NCBI GenBank assembly: GCA_964645985.1
Contig: CAZYCC010000017.1
Span: forward strand, 1-29,150
Reading direction: 5' to 3'
From: CAZYCC01 sp964645985
GTDB taxonomy: Bacteria; Bacillota; Clostridia; Oscillospirales; CAG-272
Length of the DNA stretch: 29,150 nucleotides
Shown: one piece after another, positions 8,088 to 14,885 of the stretch
How positions within the stretch are numbered: the stretch's first letter is position 1
Layout of the letters: every line of letters starts with the position of its first letter
Position numbers and translations under genes: made by a program
Notes under the pieces: generated by a model
Databases searched by the model: none
What the model saw: only the letters and a program-made list of their open reading frames with translations
What the model was told of the DNA's origin: nothing

Positions 8088-9794
8088 TTGAACGGGAGCA
8101 TTCGCGGTTTGCGCGGGAAACTATCTCCCAATGAGCCGCTCGGGGGCGCTTCTGCCCGGGAGGACGCCTCCTTTGAGGAGGTCGATCGGTGCGCGCGCGT
8201 CCATTTTCTCGGGGCGGGCGGCATCAGTATGTCGACGCTCGCGCGCATGGCAAGGGATCGCGGAAAAATCGTCACCGGGTACGACCGCACGCCCTCCGCG
8301 ACGACAGAGGCTCTTTCTCGCGAGGGCATTCCGGTCTACTCGGAGCTTGACGAGGCGCATCTGCGGCCGGATATGGCGCTCGTCTACTCGGCGGCGATCG
8401 GCGAGGACAATCTTGAGCTCGCCGCCGCGCGGGAGCGGGGGCTGCCGGTCATCGGGCGCGCGGGGTACCTCGGGGGGCTGATGCGCGCATATCGCACGCG
8501 GGTCGGCGTTTGTGGCACACACGGCAAATCGACCGTGACGGCGATGCTCACGATGATATTTCTCGCGGCGGGGCTCGACCCGAGCGTTGCCTGCGGGGCG
8601 GAAATCCCCGCGCTCGGCTCCGCCTACCGCGCCGGCGGGCGGGATCTCTTCCTCTATGAGGCGTGCGAGTACAAAGACGCGTTTTGTTCATTCTCCCCGA
8701 CGCTAGACGTTATTTTGAACATCGACCTCGACCACGTCGACTACTTTCACAGCATCGAGCAGACCATCGCGTCCTTTCATAAATCCGCTCTCCCGGCGGA
8801 GGTCGTTATCGCCAATTTCGATGACGAGAATACCCGGCGCGCGGTGGAGAACCTGCCCGGCCGCGTCGTCCCGGTCGGCATCGACGCGCCGGACGCGCTC
8901 TATCGCGCAGAAAATATCGGGTGCGAGGCGGGCGGGTCGCGCTTCACACTCACGCGCGGCGGGCGGGCGCTGTGCGAAATTGCGCTGCGCGTGCCGGGGC
9001 GGCACAATGTCCTCGACGCGCTCTGCGCGGCGGCGGCGGCAAGTGATCTCGGGTGCTCCCCGGGTGATATTGCGCGGGGTCTTTTGGAATTTACCGGGGC
9101 GCGGCGGCGCTTTGAGCGGCGCGGGTGGGTAGGCGGCGCGCTGCTCTACGATGACTATGCGCATCACCCGACCGAGGTAGCGGCGACGCTGCAAGCCGCG
9201 CGCGAGGTAGTTCTCGCCGAGGCGAGATGCCCCGAGGAGGAGGGGGGGAGCGGCGAATCTTCCGTGAAAACCGGCGAGACTGCGGCAAGTTACGAGGGTT
9301 CCCGAGAGATCGGCAAACCCCTCGCGCGGCAGGAGCGGGAGGGGGGAACTCCCGCGCGGGCGAACGGCGAGGCGGGGACGGATGAGCGCGCGAGCGAGGA
9401 ATCGCCGGAGAACCGAGGAGGAGGCGGCGCGCACGCGGCAAAAATCGGCGAGGATAAGGGGGACAGCGAGGGGGAGGCCGGCGGGCGGGTGATCTGCGTC
9501 TTCCAGCCGCATACCTACTCGCGGACGGCGGCCCTGCTCGATGACTTTGCGCGGGAGCTCTCGGCGGCGGACATCGTCATTCTTGCGCCGATTTTCGCCG
9601 CGCGCGAGGCGAGCACGGGAGAAATCTCCTCGCGCGACCTTGCCGCGCGCATCCCCGGCGCGCTCTGCGGCGACAGCTTCGAGGAAATCGCCGCGCTCGT
9701 GCGCGCGCGCGCGCGGCCGGGCGACCTCATCCTGACGATGGGCGCGGGCGACATCCGGCGCGTGGGAGAAATCCTGCTGCGCGGGGATACGTGA
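8088..9794 (+). CDS. murC: UDP-N-acetylmuramate--L-alanine ligase with an ~80-aa low-complexity insertion
   Basis: Cytosolic Mur ligase that adds L-alanine to UDP-MurNAc, an early step of peptidoglycan synthesis. It has about 568 aa against roughly 440-480 usually. Family motifs are intact: nucleotide-binding VHFLGAGGISMS, P-loop GTHGKSTVTAML near residue 142, DHVDYF, DYAHHPTEV and FQPHTYSRT. Between AAREVVLAEARC and VICVFQPHT lies a G/E/S/A/R-rich stretch of about 80 residues (nt 9228-9483). In most MurC proteins only a few residues join these motifs. The start is probably TTG 8088, with GAGG 7 nt upstream. TTG 8082 and TTG 8109 are alternatives, and the ~38 residues before the first motif are not typical. 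No close downstream partner; glyA has its own promoter. Confidence 0.94.
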   Translation: MNGSIRGLRGKLSPNEPLGGASAREDASFEEVDRCARVHFLGAGGISMSTLARMARDRGKIVTGYDRTPSATTEALSREGIPVYSELDEAHLRPDMALVYSAAIGEDNLELAAARERGLPVIGRAGYLGGLMRAYRTRVGVCGTHGKSTVTAMLTMIFLAAGLDPSVACGAEIPALGSAYRAGGRDLFLYEACEYKDAFCSFSPTLDVILNIDLDHVDYFHSIEQTIASFHKSALPAEVVIANFDDENTRRAVENLPGRVVPVGIDAPDALYRAENIGCEAGGSRFTLTRGGRALCEIALRVPGRHNVLDALCAAAAASDLGCSPGDIARGLLEFTGARRRFERRGWVGGALLYDDYAHHPTEVAATLQAAREVVLAEARCPEEEGGSGESSVKTGETAASYEGSREIGKPLARQEREGGTPARANGEAGTDERASEESPENRGGGGAHAAKIGEDKGDSEGEAGGRVICVFQPHTYSRTAALLDDFARELSAADIVILAPIFAAREASTGEISSRDLAARIPGALCGDSFEEIAALVRARARPGDLILTMGAGDIRRVGEILLRGDT

Positions 9795-10029
9795 GGGGGC
9801 GAAACTTCGCCGCCATCTCGCGCGAGCGCCGCCTATCCTCGCACCGCGCGTTTCGCGTGCGGCGCGCGATCTCGCCTCTTCAAAACGAGCGGCAAGGGGT
9901 CTATCCCGAGGCGGCGGAGCGCAAAGCCCTCTCGCCCGATCGTCCGCCTCGCGCAATAATGAGGAGCGCGGGAGCGGGGGCGCAGTCGCGGGGGGCGCGG
10001 GGGACGCGAGGCGCAGGGGCGGACCGCTC

Positions 10030-10058
10030 TTTACAAAATCCTTGCGGTGTGGTAGAAT
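10030..10058 (+). promoter_or_regulatory. glyA promoter (extended -10)
   Basis: -35 TTTACA at 10030-10035, 17-bp spacer, -10 TAGAAT at 10053-10058 preceded by TGG. Leader is about 20 nt. The 235 bp between murC and this promoter are GC-rich filler with no gene seen. Confidence 0.8.
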
Positions 10059-10084
10059 AAGTTGACTTTCGGTTGGAGGTAGAT

Positions 10085-11332
10085 ATGATTCGCGAAAATA
10101 TGGAGTTTCTCGCGGCAGCCGACCCGCAGGTCGGGCAGGCTGTGCAAGAGGAATACGCGCGGCAGCAGAGAGGCCTGGAGCTGATCGCGTCCGAGAATGT
10201 CGTCTCGCCCGTCGTCCTCGCGGCGAACGCGACGGTTCTCACCAACAAATACGCCGAGGGCTACCCCGGCAAGCGCTACTACGGCGGCTGCGCCTGCGTT
10301 GACATTGTCGAGAACCTCGCGATCGAGCGCGCCAAGCAGCTCTTTCACTGCGAGTTTGCCAATGTGCAGCCGCACTCGGGCGCGCAGGCGAACACCGCGG
10401 TCTACTTTAAGCTGCTCACGCCGGGCGACAAGGTCCTCGGGATGAGCCTCGCCGACGGCGGTCACCTGACGCACGGCTCTCCCGTCAACTTCTCAGGAAA
10501 ATATTTTGATTTTTCCTCCTACGGCGTCGACGAGAACGGCTTCATCGACTACGACGCGCTCGAGCGGCAGGCGAGGGAGCTGCGCCCCAAGCTGATCGTC
10601 GCGGGCGCGTCCGCCTACCCGCGCACCATCGATTTCGCGCGCTTCGGGCAAATCGCGCATGAGGTCGGGGCTCTCTTGATGGTCGATATGTCGCACATCG
10701 CCGGGCTTGTCGCGGCGGGGGTGCACCCCTCGCCCTTCCCGCACGCCGACATCGTCACAACGACGACGCACAAGACGCTGCGCGGGCCGCGCGGCGGGAT
10801 GATCCTGACAAACGACCCGGATCTCGCGAAGAAAATCAACAGCGGCGTCTTCCCCGGCACGCAAGGGGGGCCGCTCATGCACACGATCGCGGCGAAGGCG
10901 GTCTGCCTCGGCGAGGCGCTGAGGCCCGAGTTCGCCACCTACCAGCGGCAGATCGTCGCGAACGCGGCGACGCTCGCGTCATCTCTCACGGCGCGCGGCT
11001 TCCATCTTGTCTCGGGCGGAACAGACAATCACCTCATGCTGATAGATCTGCGCAACTTCGGCATCACCGGGAAGGAGTTCGAGACGCGCCTTGACGAGGT
11101 GCTCATCACGGTCAACAAGAACGCGGTGCCGGGCGACCCGGAGAAGCCGACCGTCACGAGCGGCGTGCGCGTTGGGACGCCGTCGGTGACCTCGCGCGGG
11201 CTGCGCGAGCCGGAAATGGAGACGCTCGCCGGGCTCTTCTACGATACGGCGACAAACTTCGAGGGCAGCGCCGCGCACACGCGCGAGGTCGTCACCTCGA
11301 TTTGCCAAAAGTACCCGCTCTACGAGGGGTAG
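10085..11332 (+). CDS. glyA: Serine hydroxymethyltransferase
   Basis: PLP enzyme that converts serine and tetrahydrofolate to glycine and 5,10-methylene-tetrahydrofolate. It is the main source of one-carbon units and links directly to the glycine cleavage genes further right. It has 415 aa, normal length. ELIASENVVS, YAEGYPGKRYYGGC, the PLP-lysine motif VTTTTHKTLRGPRGG and the SGVRVGTPSVTSRG motif near the C-terminus are all present. ATG 10085 follows GGAGG by 5 nt. The frame extends to a TTG overlapping that ribosome binding site, which I rejected. Expected to be a cytosolic homodimer or tetramer. Confidence 0.97.
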   Translation: MIRENMEFLAAADPQVGQAVQEEYARQQRGLELIASENVVSPVVLAANATVLTNKYAEGYPGKRYYGGCACVDIVENLAIERAKQLFHCEFANVQPHSGAQANTAVYFKLLTPGDKVLGMSLADGGHLTHGSPVNFSGKYFDFSSYGVDENGFIDYDALERQARELRPKLIVAGASAYPRTIDFARFGQIAHEVGALLMVDMSHIAGLVAAGVHPSPFPHADIVTTTTHKTLRGPRGGMILTNDPDLAKKINSGVFPGTQGGPLMHTIAAKAVCLGEALRPEFATYQRQIVANAATLASSLTARGFHLVSGGTDNHLMLIDLRNFGITGKEFETRLDEVLITVNKNAVPGDPEKPTVTSGVRVGTPSVTSRGLREPEMETLAGLFYDTATNFEGSAAHTREVVTSICQKYPLYEG

Positions 11333-11667
11333 GCCCCACGCCCTCGCGCGGCAAGCGATCGCGGGGCGGGAAGGGAACGGGGGGCGCGGCGAGCCGATCG
11401 GCGCGATGGGGTCATGGGGGACAGCTCACGGGCGAGCCGCCGCGCGACAACCTACCTCGGAGCGAGCGCCTCACAGGCCGCCGCCGGGGAATCGGGGGAG
11501 GGCGGAGAAATATCGCGGGGAGCGGCAAACGAGAACGAGAAGCGCGGCGGCGAAAGAGGGGGCGAGGTGGGGCGGCGCCGGGGCGTAACCCTTTGGCGGG
11601 CGGCCCTCGGAGAGGCGGCCCCGGAGGAGCGGCCCCGGAGGGGTGTACTATCCTCGCCGCACGTGAG
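11333..11667. other. Intergenic region downstream of glyA
   Basis: No gene is recognised. The stretch is G/A-rich, with a short imperfect direct repeat of GCGGCCCCGGAGG around 11605-11643. It ends at a strong terminator, so it may be a long 3' untranslated region of glyA or a small separate transcript. Confidence 0.4.
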
Positions 11668-11702
11668 AAAAGCCAAAAGAGCAGCGCTCTTTTGGCTTTT
11701 TT
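11668..11702 (+). terminator. Strong intrinsic terminator
   Basis: Perfect 12-bp stem AGCCAAAAGAGC/GCTCTTTTGGCT (11671-11682 with 11686-11697), loop AGC, followed by a run of six T. Flanking A and T bases can extend the stem, so it may work in both directions. It is the first good terminator after glyA, 336 nt downstream. Confidence 0.88.
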
Positions 11703-11754
11703 GTATGAGGAAGCGGAGCGCGGGGGAGGCTATCGGGGGAGGCTACATCTATTT

Positions 11755-11795
11755 ACGAGGGTCCTCGTGAAAGCGGGCGCGAGGGGTGGCACAAT
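11755..11795 (+). promoter_or_regulatory. Candidate promoter with dyad over the -35
   Basis: GTGAAA (11767-11772), 17-bp spacer, CACAAT (11790-11795) preceded by TGG, the extended -10 form used elsewhere here. A perfect dyad ACGAGG-GT-CCTCGT (11755-11768) overlaps the -35. No recognisable gene follows, but two LexA-like boxes lie 150-250 bp downstream. Confidence 0.35.
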
Positions 11796-11950
11796 GGTTT
11801 CGCGAGCACGGGCGGACACAGTTTTGATGAAAAATCAAGAAGAACCGAAAAGCGAGGGGCACGAGCGGGCGACGGGGCGGAAATGGGTCGGGTGAATTTC
11901 GAGAGAGGGCAGCGCCCATTCGCGCGCAGTAGGGCGATCGCCGCGAGCGG

Positions 11951-11964
11951 AGAACATTTGTTCG
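11951..11964. promoter_or_regulatory. LexA/DinR-like SOS box 1
   Basis: GAACATTTGTTC at 11952-11963 matches the Firmicutes SOS operator core GAAC-N4-GTTC exactly, with a flanking G on the right as in the consensus. The match to LexA rests on the motif alone. No SOS gene is recognised next to it. Confidence 0.5.
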
Positions 11965-12035
11965 GCGATGTGGCGGGCGGGCCGCAAGGGAATCGAAAGG
12001 AGAGGGCGCGCGAGATGAGCGGATGTTCGCGGAAT

Positions 12036-12049
12036 AGAACAAATGTTCG
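12036..12049. promoter_or_regulatory. LexA/DinR-like SOS box 2
   Basis: GAACAAATGTTC at 12037-12048, again an exact GAAC-N4-GTTC core, 85 bp (about eight helical turns) from box 1. A half-site ATGTTCG lies at 12023-12029. A 22-codon frame (12086-12154) follows without a ribosome binding site and is probably not real. Confidence 0.5.
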
Positions 12050-12150
12050 ATGTAAGAGAGTCGCAACCTATCGGAAATCCCCGCGATGAGGCGATTTTGG
12101 GACATCATGAGAGATTTTGAACAAAATGCGTTTTTTTCGCGAAAAAACTC

Positions 12151-12180
12151 TTGAAATTCGCGAAGGGAGTATGCTATACT
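12151..12180 (+). promoter_or_regulatory. Promoter of an apparently noncoding transcript
   Basis: -35 TTGAAA at 12151-12156, 18-bp spacer, -10 TATACT at 12175-12180 preceded by TGC (extended -10). It has the same layout as the XRE gene's promoter on the other strand. Transcription would start near 12187 into DNA with no convincing gene. Confidence 0.65.
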
Positions 12181-12186
12181 TTGCGA

Positions 12187-12650
12187 GTATTCGCGCTTGA
12201 TTTTTCGCGGGGGAGGGGCTGTTTGGGTCCGAGAACTATTTGCGAGCGCGGCAGGGGACGCGGGGAGCGCATAGGAAAACGAAACGCCCACTTCCGCGAG
12301 GGGGCGGGAGGGGCTACAAGCTCGCCGAAGGGGCGCGGTGCGGGGACGTACCTCTCAAAAACGATGCGTCGGCCGGGCACAAGCGCGGGGGCGCGAAGTA
12401 CGCCTGCGCGAATCCCCCCGATTTCCCCACTCATCCGCCCCTGTACCGGCAAGGGAGCGCTCCGCACCGTATCCCCCCCGGGGATCGCAAGGGGAATACC
12501 CACGAGGGCGGAAGGAACAAAGCCTATTGCGCGGGCGTGGTGGCCGCAAGCAAAACCTTCGCGCAGACGAGGCTGCCGAGAAAATCTCCCTCGCGCAAGA
12601 GCTGACTCCCGCGCGAGATTAGGGATCGCTGAAAAACCCCGCGCGGGGCG
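12187..12650 (+). ncRNA. Candidate structured transcript (weak)
   Basis: The stretch follows a good promoter and has no convincing gene; the long open frame through it is Arg-rich, has no ribosome binding site and resembles spacer DNA. Possible helices are an exact 8-bp long-range pair CGGTGCGG/CCGCACCG (12336-12343 with 12462-12469). Inside it lies a hairpin GCGC..GGCG / CGCC..GCGC (12383-12409). CTCGCGC/GCGCGAG occurs near 12591-12618. No T-run terminator is visible on this strand, so the 3' end is unknown. I do not recognise RNase P, tmRNA, 6S or SRP RNA. The start GGGGCTG resembles tmRNA, but no TTCGAC, tag peptide or CCA end follows. In GC-rich DNA such pairings also arise by chance. Confidence 0.22.
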
Positions 12651-12839
12651 CGAGGGCGGGAGCGCCGGATTTTGCGGTGCGCGTGAATTTAGGAAAAGTC
12701 AATCGCGCTTTTGCTTTTCGGGCAAAAGATACCCGACGCAAAGATTTTCCCTTTCCGGATGCTTATTCTTTAACAAAAACTGGCGAGGAGCGGGGGGACG
12801 GCAAGAGGCGAGGCGTTTACCGGTTCGACGGCGCGAAGG

Positions 12840-12970
12840 CTCGAAGGATCGCCGACAAAACGGCAAAATGGCTCGCCAAAAAACGGCAAGACGCTCTTCG
12901 GCAAGATTGCTCGCCAAGGCGGCTCGCCGGGGAGCTTGCAAGAGGCTCGCCGAAAAAACGGCCCGACAGC
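12840..12970. repeat. Short degenerate repeats of GGCTCGCC...AAAACGGC
   Basis: Words of the type GGCTCGCC-AAAAAACGGCAAGA recur at about 12847, 12870, 12908, 12921 and 12943. The same GAAAAAACGGCAAGA word is the core of the spacer repeats at 4790 and 5052, so this looks like a dispersed spacer element of the genome. No gene is recognised between 12650 and 13138. Confidence 0.5.
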
Positions 12971-13040
12971 TCTCCGACGAGCACACTCTCCGGAGAGGCG
13001 GGGAATTGCGCAAAGACCGCGCGAGGGGGGAGGACATAAC

Positions 13041-13061
13041 AAAACCCCCGCGCGGGGCGCG
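13041..13061 (-). terminator. Possible terminator of the XRE gene (weak)
   Basis: On the minus strand CCCCGCGCGGGG is followed by GTTTTGTT. The same GC palindrome followed by five T occurs at 12631-12646. The stem is short and self-complementary, so the call is weak. Confidence 0.25.
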
Positions 13062-13138
13062 AGGGTGAGTTTGCCCCCAGGTCCCCCCCGCCTTGCGGGG
13101 CGGGGGAAACGAGGGAAAGAAAGGAAGGTTTGAGGAGA

Positions 13139-13459
13139 CTACCCCTCGACGATGGCTTGTTTGCGCGCGGGAGCGGCGTTCGCTTCGCGCAGAGCGTCGG
13201 CAACCGCAGAGACGGCGGACACCTGCTCGGACGTCAATCCCGTGACATCGATCGTGCGCCGCTCGGACATCCCCAGAAGATAGTCGCAGCTGACGCCGTA
13301 GAGTTCGGCGAGGCGCACAAGATTCGTGTAGGACGGCGAGCGGGTGGACAGTTCATAGCCGGAAATCACCGCTTTGCTGGTGAGAATGCGGTTCGCGACC
13401 GCCTCCTGACTCAAATGCTTGGCGTGACGCAGCTCTCTGAGCTTCTCTCCAAGAACCAT
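13139..13459 (-). CDS. XRE-family helix-turn-helix regulator
   Basis: DNA-binding protein of 106 aa. Residues 1-64 are a classic Cro/CI-type helix-turn-helix: EKLRELRHAKHLSQEAVANR, then the recognition helix TSKAVISGYE, ending in LAELYGVSCDYLLGM. The ~40-residue tail has a possible helix (TSEQVSAVSAVADALREAN) and may dimerise. The start ATG 13459 is preceded by AAGGAG, 6 nt away, the best ribosome binding site nearby. The promoter carries a dyad (13491-13511) over the -10, which suggests autoregulation. The tail has no known sensor domain, so the signal is unknown. It is divergent from a small Cys-rich gene, with a 25-nt A tract between. Its target beyond itself cannot be read from the sequence. 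Confidence 0.9.
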   Translation of the reverse strand: MVLGEKLRELRHAKHLSQEAVANRILTSKAVISGYELSTRSPSYTNLVRLAELYGVSCDYLLGMSERRTIDVTGLTSEQVSAVSAVADALREANAAPARKQAIVEG

Positions 13460-13490
13460 AGCGTTCTCCTTTCGCTCGTTCTCTACGCTT

Positions 13491-13511
13491 ACAGTTTAGC
13501 ATAAGAACTGT
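13491..13511. promoter_or_regulatory. Dyad over the -10, likely XRE operator
   Basis: Perfect ACAGTT-N9-AACTGT (13491-13496 and 13506-13511) overlapping the -10 and spacer of the XRE promoter. A GTATAC palindrome (13510-13515) abuts it. The position is right for a repressor that controls its own gene; that function is inferred. Confidence 0.45.
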
Positions 13512-13522
13512 ATACATTTCAA
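13493..13522 (-). promoter_or_regulatory. Promoter of the XRE gene
   Basis: Minus strand: -35 TTGAAA (13517-13522), 18-bp spacer, -10 TAAACT (13493-13498) preceded by TGC. Predicted start near 13486, a 27-nt leader. Confidence 0.75.
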
Positions 13523-13551
13523 GGTTACAAAGAATGCAGTGCGTTGACTCC

Positions 13552-13576
13552 AAAAAAAAAAAAAAAAAAAAAAAAA
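13552..13576. repeat. Poly-A tract of 25 nt
   Basis: Twenty-five consecutive A on the plus strand, followed by CGGGGGG. It lies about 30 bp upstream of the XRE promoter -35. Such a tract is slippage-prone and rigid. The exact length may also be an assembly estimate. Just beyond it, CCATCC-TTTT-GGATGG (13621-13636) forms a small hairpin. Confidence 0.9.
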
Positions 13577-13734
13577 CGGGGGGTTTTCCGCAAATATCAT
13601 AGGAAAATAGGCAGAAACAACCATCCTTTTGGATGGGTTTCGATATTCTCGGATTGGCATCATCGCGAGAGCAGATTTTCGCAAGAAATGAAATTTACAA
13701 TGCGTTCATAATTTTGGGCGCGATCGGAGGTGCT

Positions 13735-13953
13735 ATGTCTGACGAAAAGATCACCCGGGCGGGGAAGACCCCGACGAGCGGGCGCTGCTGCGCGGGCTGC
13801 GTTTTCTGGAACGAGACCGCTCCGGCATTCGAGGAGACCGGCGAGGGCGGCGCGTCCTCGTGCGACGGCGTCTGCGAGAACGAAGAGAGCGTCAACTTCA
13901 ACCGCCCGCGCGCCCCGCAGGACACCTGCCGCAAGTTCAAGCGGGAGGAGTAG
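13735..13953 (+). CDS. Small Cys-rich protein, probable metal binder
   Basis: Unrecognised 72-aa protein. It has a paired-cysteine motif RCCAGCVFW at residues 17-25, further Cys residues in SSCDGVCEN, and a C-terminal DTCRKFK. The layout C-x2-C-x-FW near the front, C-x3-C in the middle and a final C-x2-F resembles many small Firmicutes proteins thought to hold zinc or an iron-sulfur cluster. The function is unknown. ATG 13735 has GGAGG 4 nt upstream, so the open frame before it is not used. No strong promoter was found; weak -10 candidates TACAAT and CATAAT lie near 13700. It is divergent from the XRE regulator, which may control it. Confidence 0.8.
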   Translation: MSDEKITRAGKTPTSGRCCAGCVFWNETAPAFEETGEGGASSCDGVCENEESVNFNRPRAPQDTCRKFKREE

Positions 13954-14203
13954 GGCGCGGAGCGAGGGGCGAGTACCCCGCGAGGGGAGAGCGCGGCGCG
14001 CGTGGCACATCGCGGGGCGGGGAGATAGGGCGCGAGGGGGCATATCGCGGGGGGCATATCGGCGGCGCGCATCCCGAGCGGGGCGGTGGGCGATGGGGCG
14101 CGACGGGGCGAGGGCCGGAGAACGCCGGGAGGGGCGCGATATGCCGCGAGGCGTGGCACGGTAGTCCAATCGCGGGGAGCGTGGGGGCACCGCGCGGGAG
14201 ATG
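13954..14203. other. GC-rich spacer, no gene seen
   Basis: G-rich filler with a short tandem duplication of GGGGGCATATCG around 14036-14061. Open frames on both strands are Arg/Ala/Gly-rich with no ribosome binding sites, and I reject them. Confidence 0.4.
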
Positions 14204-14232
14204 TTGCATTTTCGCGGGGAGGGTGGTAGAAT
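14204..14232 (+). promoter_or_regulatory. Promoter of the zinc-ribbon membrane protein gene
   Basis: -35 TTGCAT at 14204-14209, 17-bp spacer, -10 TAGAAT at 14227-14232 preceded by TGG. The leader to the ATG is about 190 nt. Confidence 0.75.
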
Positions 14233-14386
14233 GGACACGGGGGAGGGGCCGCCGAGCTTGTGGGATGCGCTCGGGGTGAGGTCTACCCTACTCTATCGGG
14301 ATTTCCGAGCGGGGGCGTCGCGCCTGACAGGCGGCGGCGCGGCATTTTCTTTGCGAGGCTTGTCCTCTCTTTGTTTTTTGTGAGAT

Positions 14387-14416
14387 AAGCGGTCTCTCGG
14401 GCCGCTTGGTTGTTTT
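14387..14416 (+). promoter_or_regulatory. Leader hairpin directly before the ribosome binding site
   Basis: AAGCGG/CCGCTT (14387-14392 with 14402-14407) followed by GGTTGTTTT and then GGAGG. An upstream T-rich tract TTGTTTTTTG lies at 14371-14380. The arrangement could attenuate transcription or mask translation. The stem is only 6 bp. Confidence 0.3.
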
Positions 14417-14426
14417 GGAGGTGACT

Positions 14427-14885
14427 ATGTTCTGCCCGAAATGCGGAAAAGAAATCCCCGATGGCTCGATCTTTTGCCCGGTCTGCGGCGCGAACATCGC
14501 GCCGGGCGCGCCGGGCGCGCCGAATGCCGGATCCGCCCCTGCCGAAGGAGCCCCGAACCCGGGTCCCGCGCCGACCGCCCCCGGCGGTCCCTCCGCCCCG
14601 AACGGAACGCCGACCGCCGCGCCCGCGCCAAACTACTACGCGCCTCCCGCCGCGCCGAAACCCTCCCCTGTGAGCGAACTCGGTATAGGCCTAATCATCG
14701 GGCTGTGCGCCGCCGCGGCGATCGTGCTGTTCTCTTTCATCGAGATGATTATCCTCATCGCGAGCGCGATCTACCGGCCGCTCTTCCTCACCGCCCTTGT
14801 TCAGATCTTCATCGGCTGCGCGCTCGCCGGGCTGTTTCTGCACCTCGCAAAGCAGACGCGCGATAAGAATAGCGAAAAGAAATAA
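14427..14885 (+). CDS. Zinc-ribbon membrane protein
   Basis: 152-aa protein. Residues 1-24 form a zinc ribbon with two CxxC pairs (MFCPKCGKEIP and FCPVCGANI). A Pro/Ala/Gly-rich linker (about 25-88) with AP repeats follows. Two hydrophobic helices then appear (about 92-118 from GIGLIIGLCAAAAIVLF, and 122-143 around LTALVQIFIGCALAGLFL), and the tail is charged (KQTRDKNSEKK). Such zinc-ribbon plus linker plus transmembrane proteins are common in Firmicutes and mostly uncharacterised. No enzyme domain is visible. ATG 14427 has GGAGG 5 nt upstream and directly begins the zinc ribbon. The gene is alone in its transcription unit. Confidence 0.85.
   Translation: MFCPKCGKEIPDGSIFCPVCGANIAPGAPGAPNAGSAPAEGAPNPGPAPTAPGGPSAPNGTPTAAPAPNYYAPPAAPKPSPVSELGIGLIIGLCAAAAIVLFSFIEMIILIASAIYRPLFLTALVQIFIGCALAGLFLHLAKQTRDKNSEKK

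Noticed and set aside
8703..9956. 417-codon minus-strand frame
   Set aside because: Antisense shadow of murC, Arg/Ala-rich, no ribosome binding site.
12086..12154. 22-codon frame after LexA-like box 2
   Set aside because: No ribosome binding site and no toxin-like hydrophobic stretch; kept only as a remark.
12208..12640. tmRNA gene
   Set aside because: GGGGCTG and a distant CTCCCGC recall tmRNA, but the TTCGAC box, a tag ending in ALAA, the T-arm and the CCA end are absent.
12820..12860. tRNA-like GGTTCGA sequence
   Set aside because: Only the T-loop word is present; no acceptor, D or anticodon stems can be drawn around it.
12151..13068. Open frame of 305 codons on the plus strand
   Set aside because: It begins inside the promoter -35, has no ribosome binding site, is extremely Arg-rich, shows no family similarity and runs through spacer repeats.
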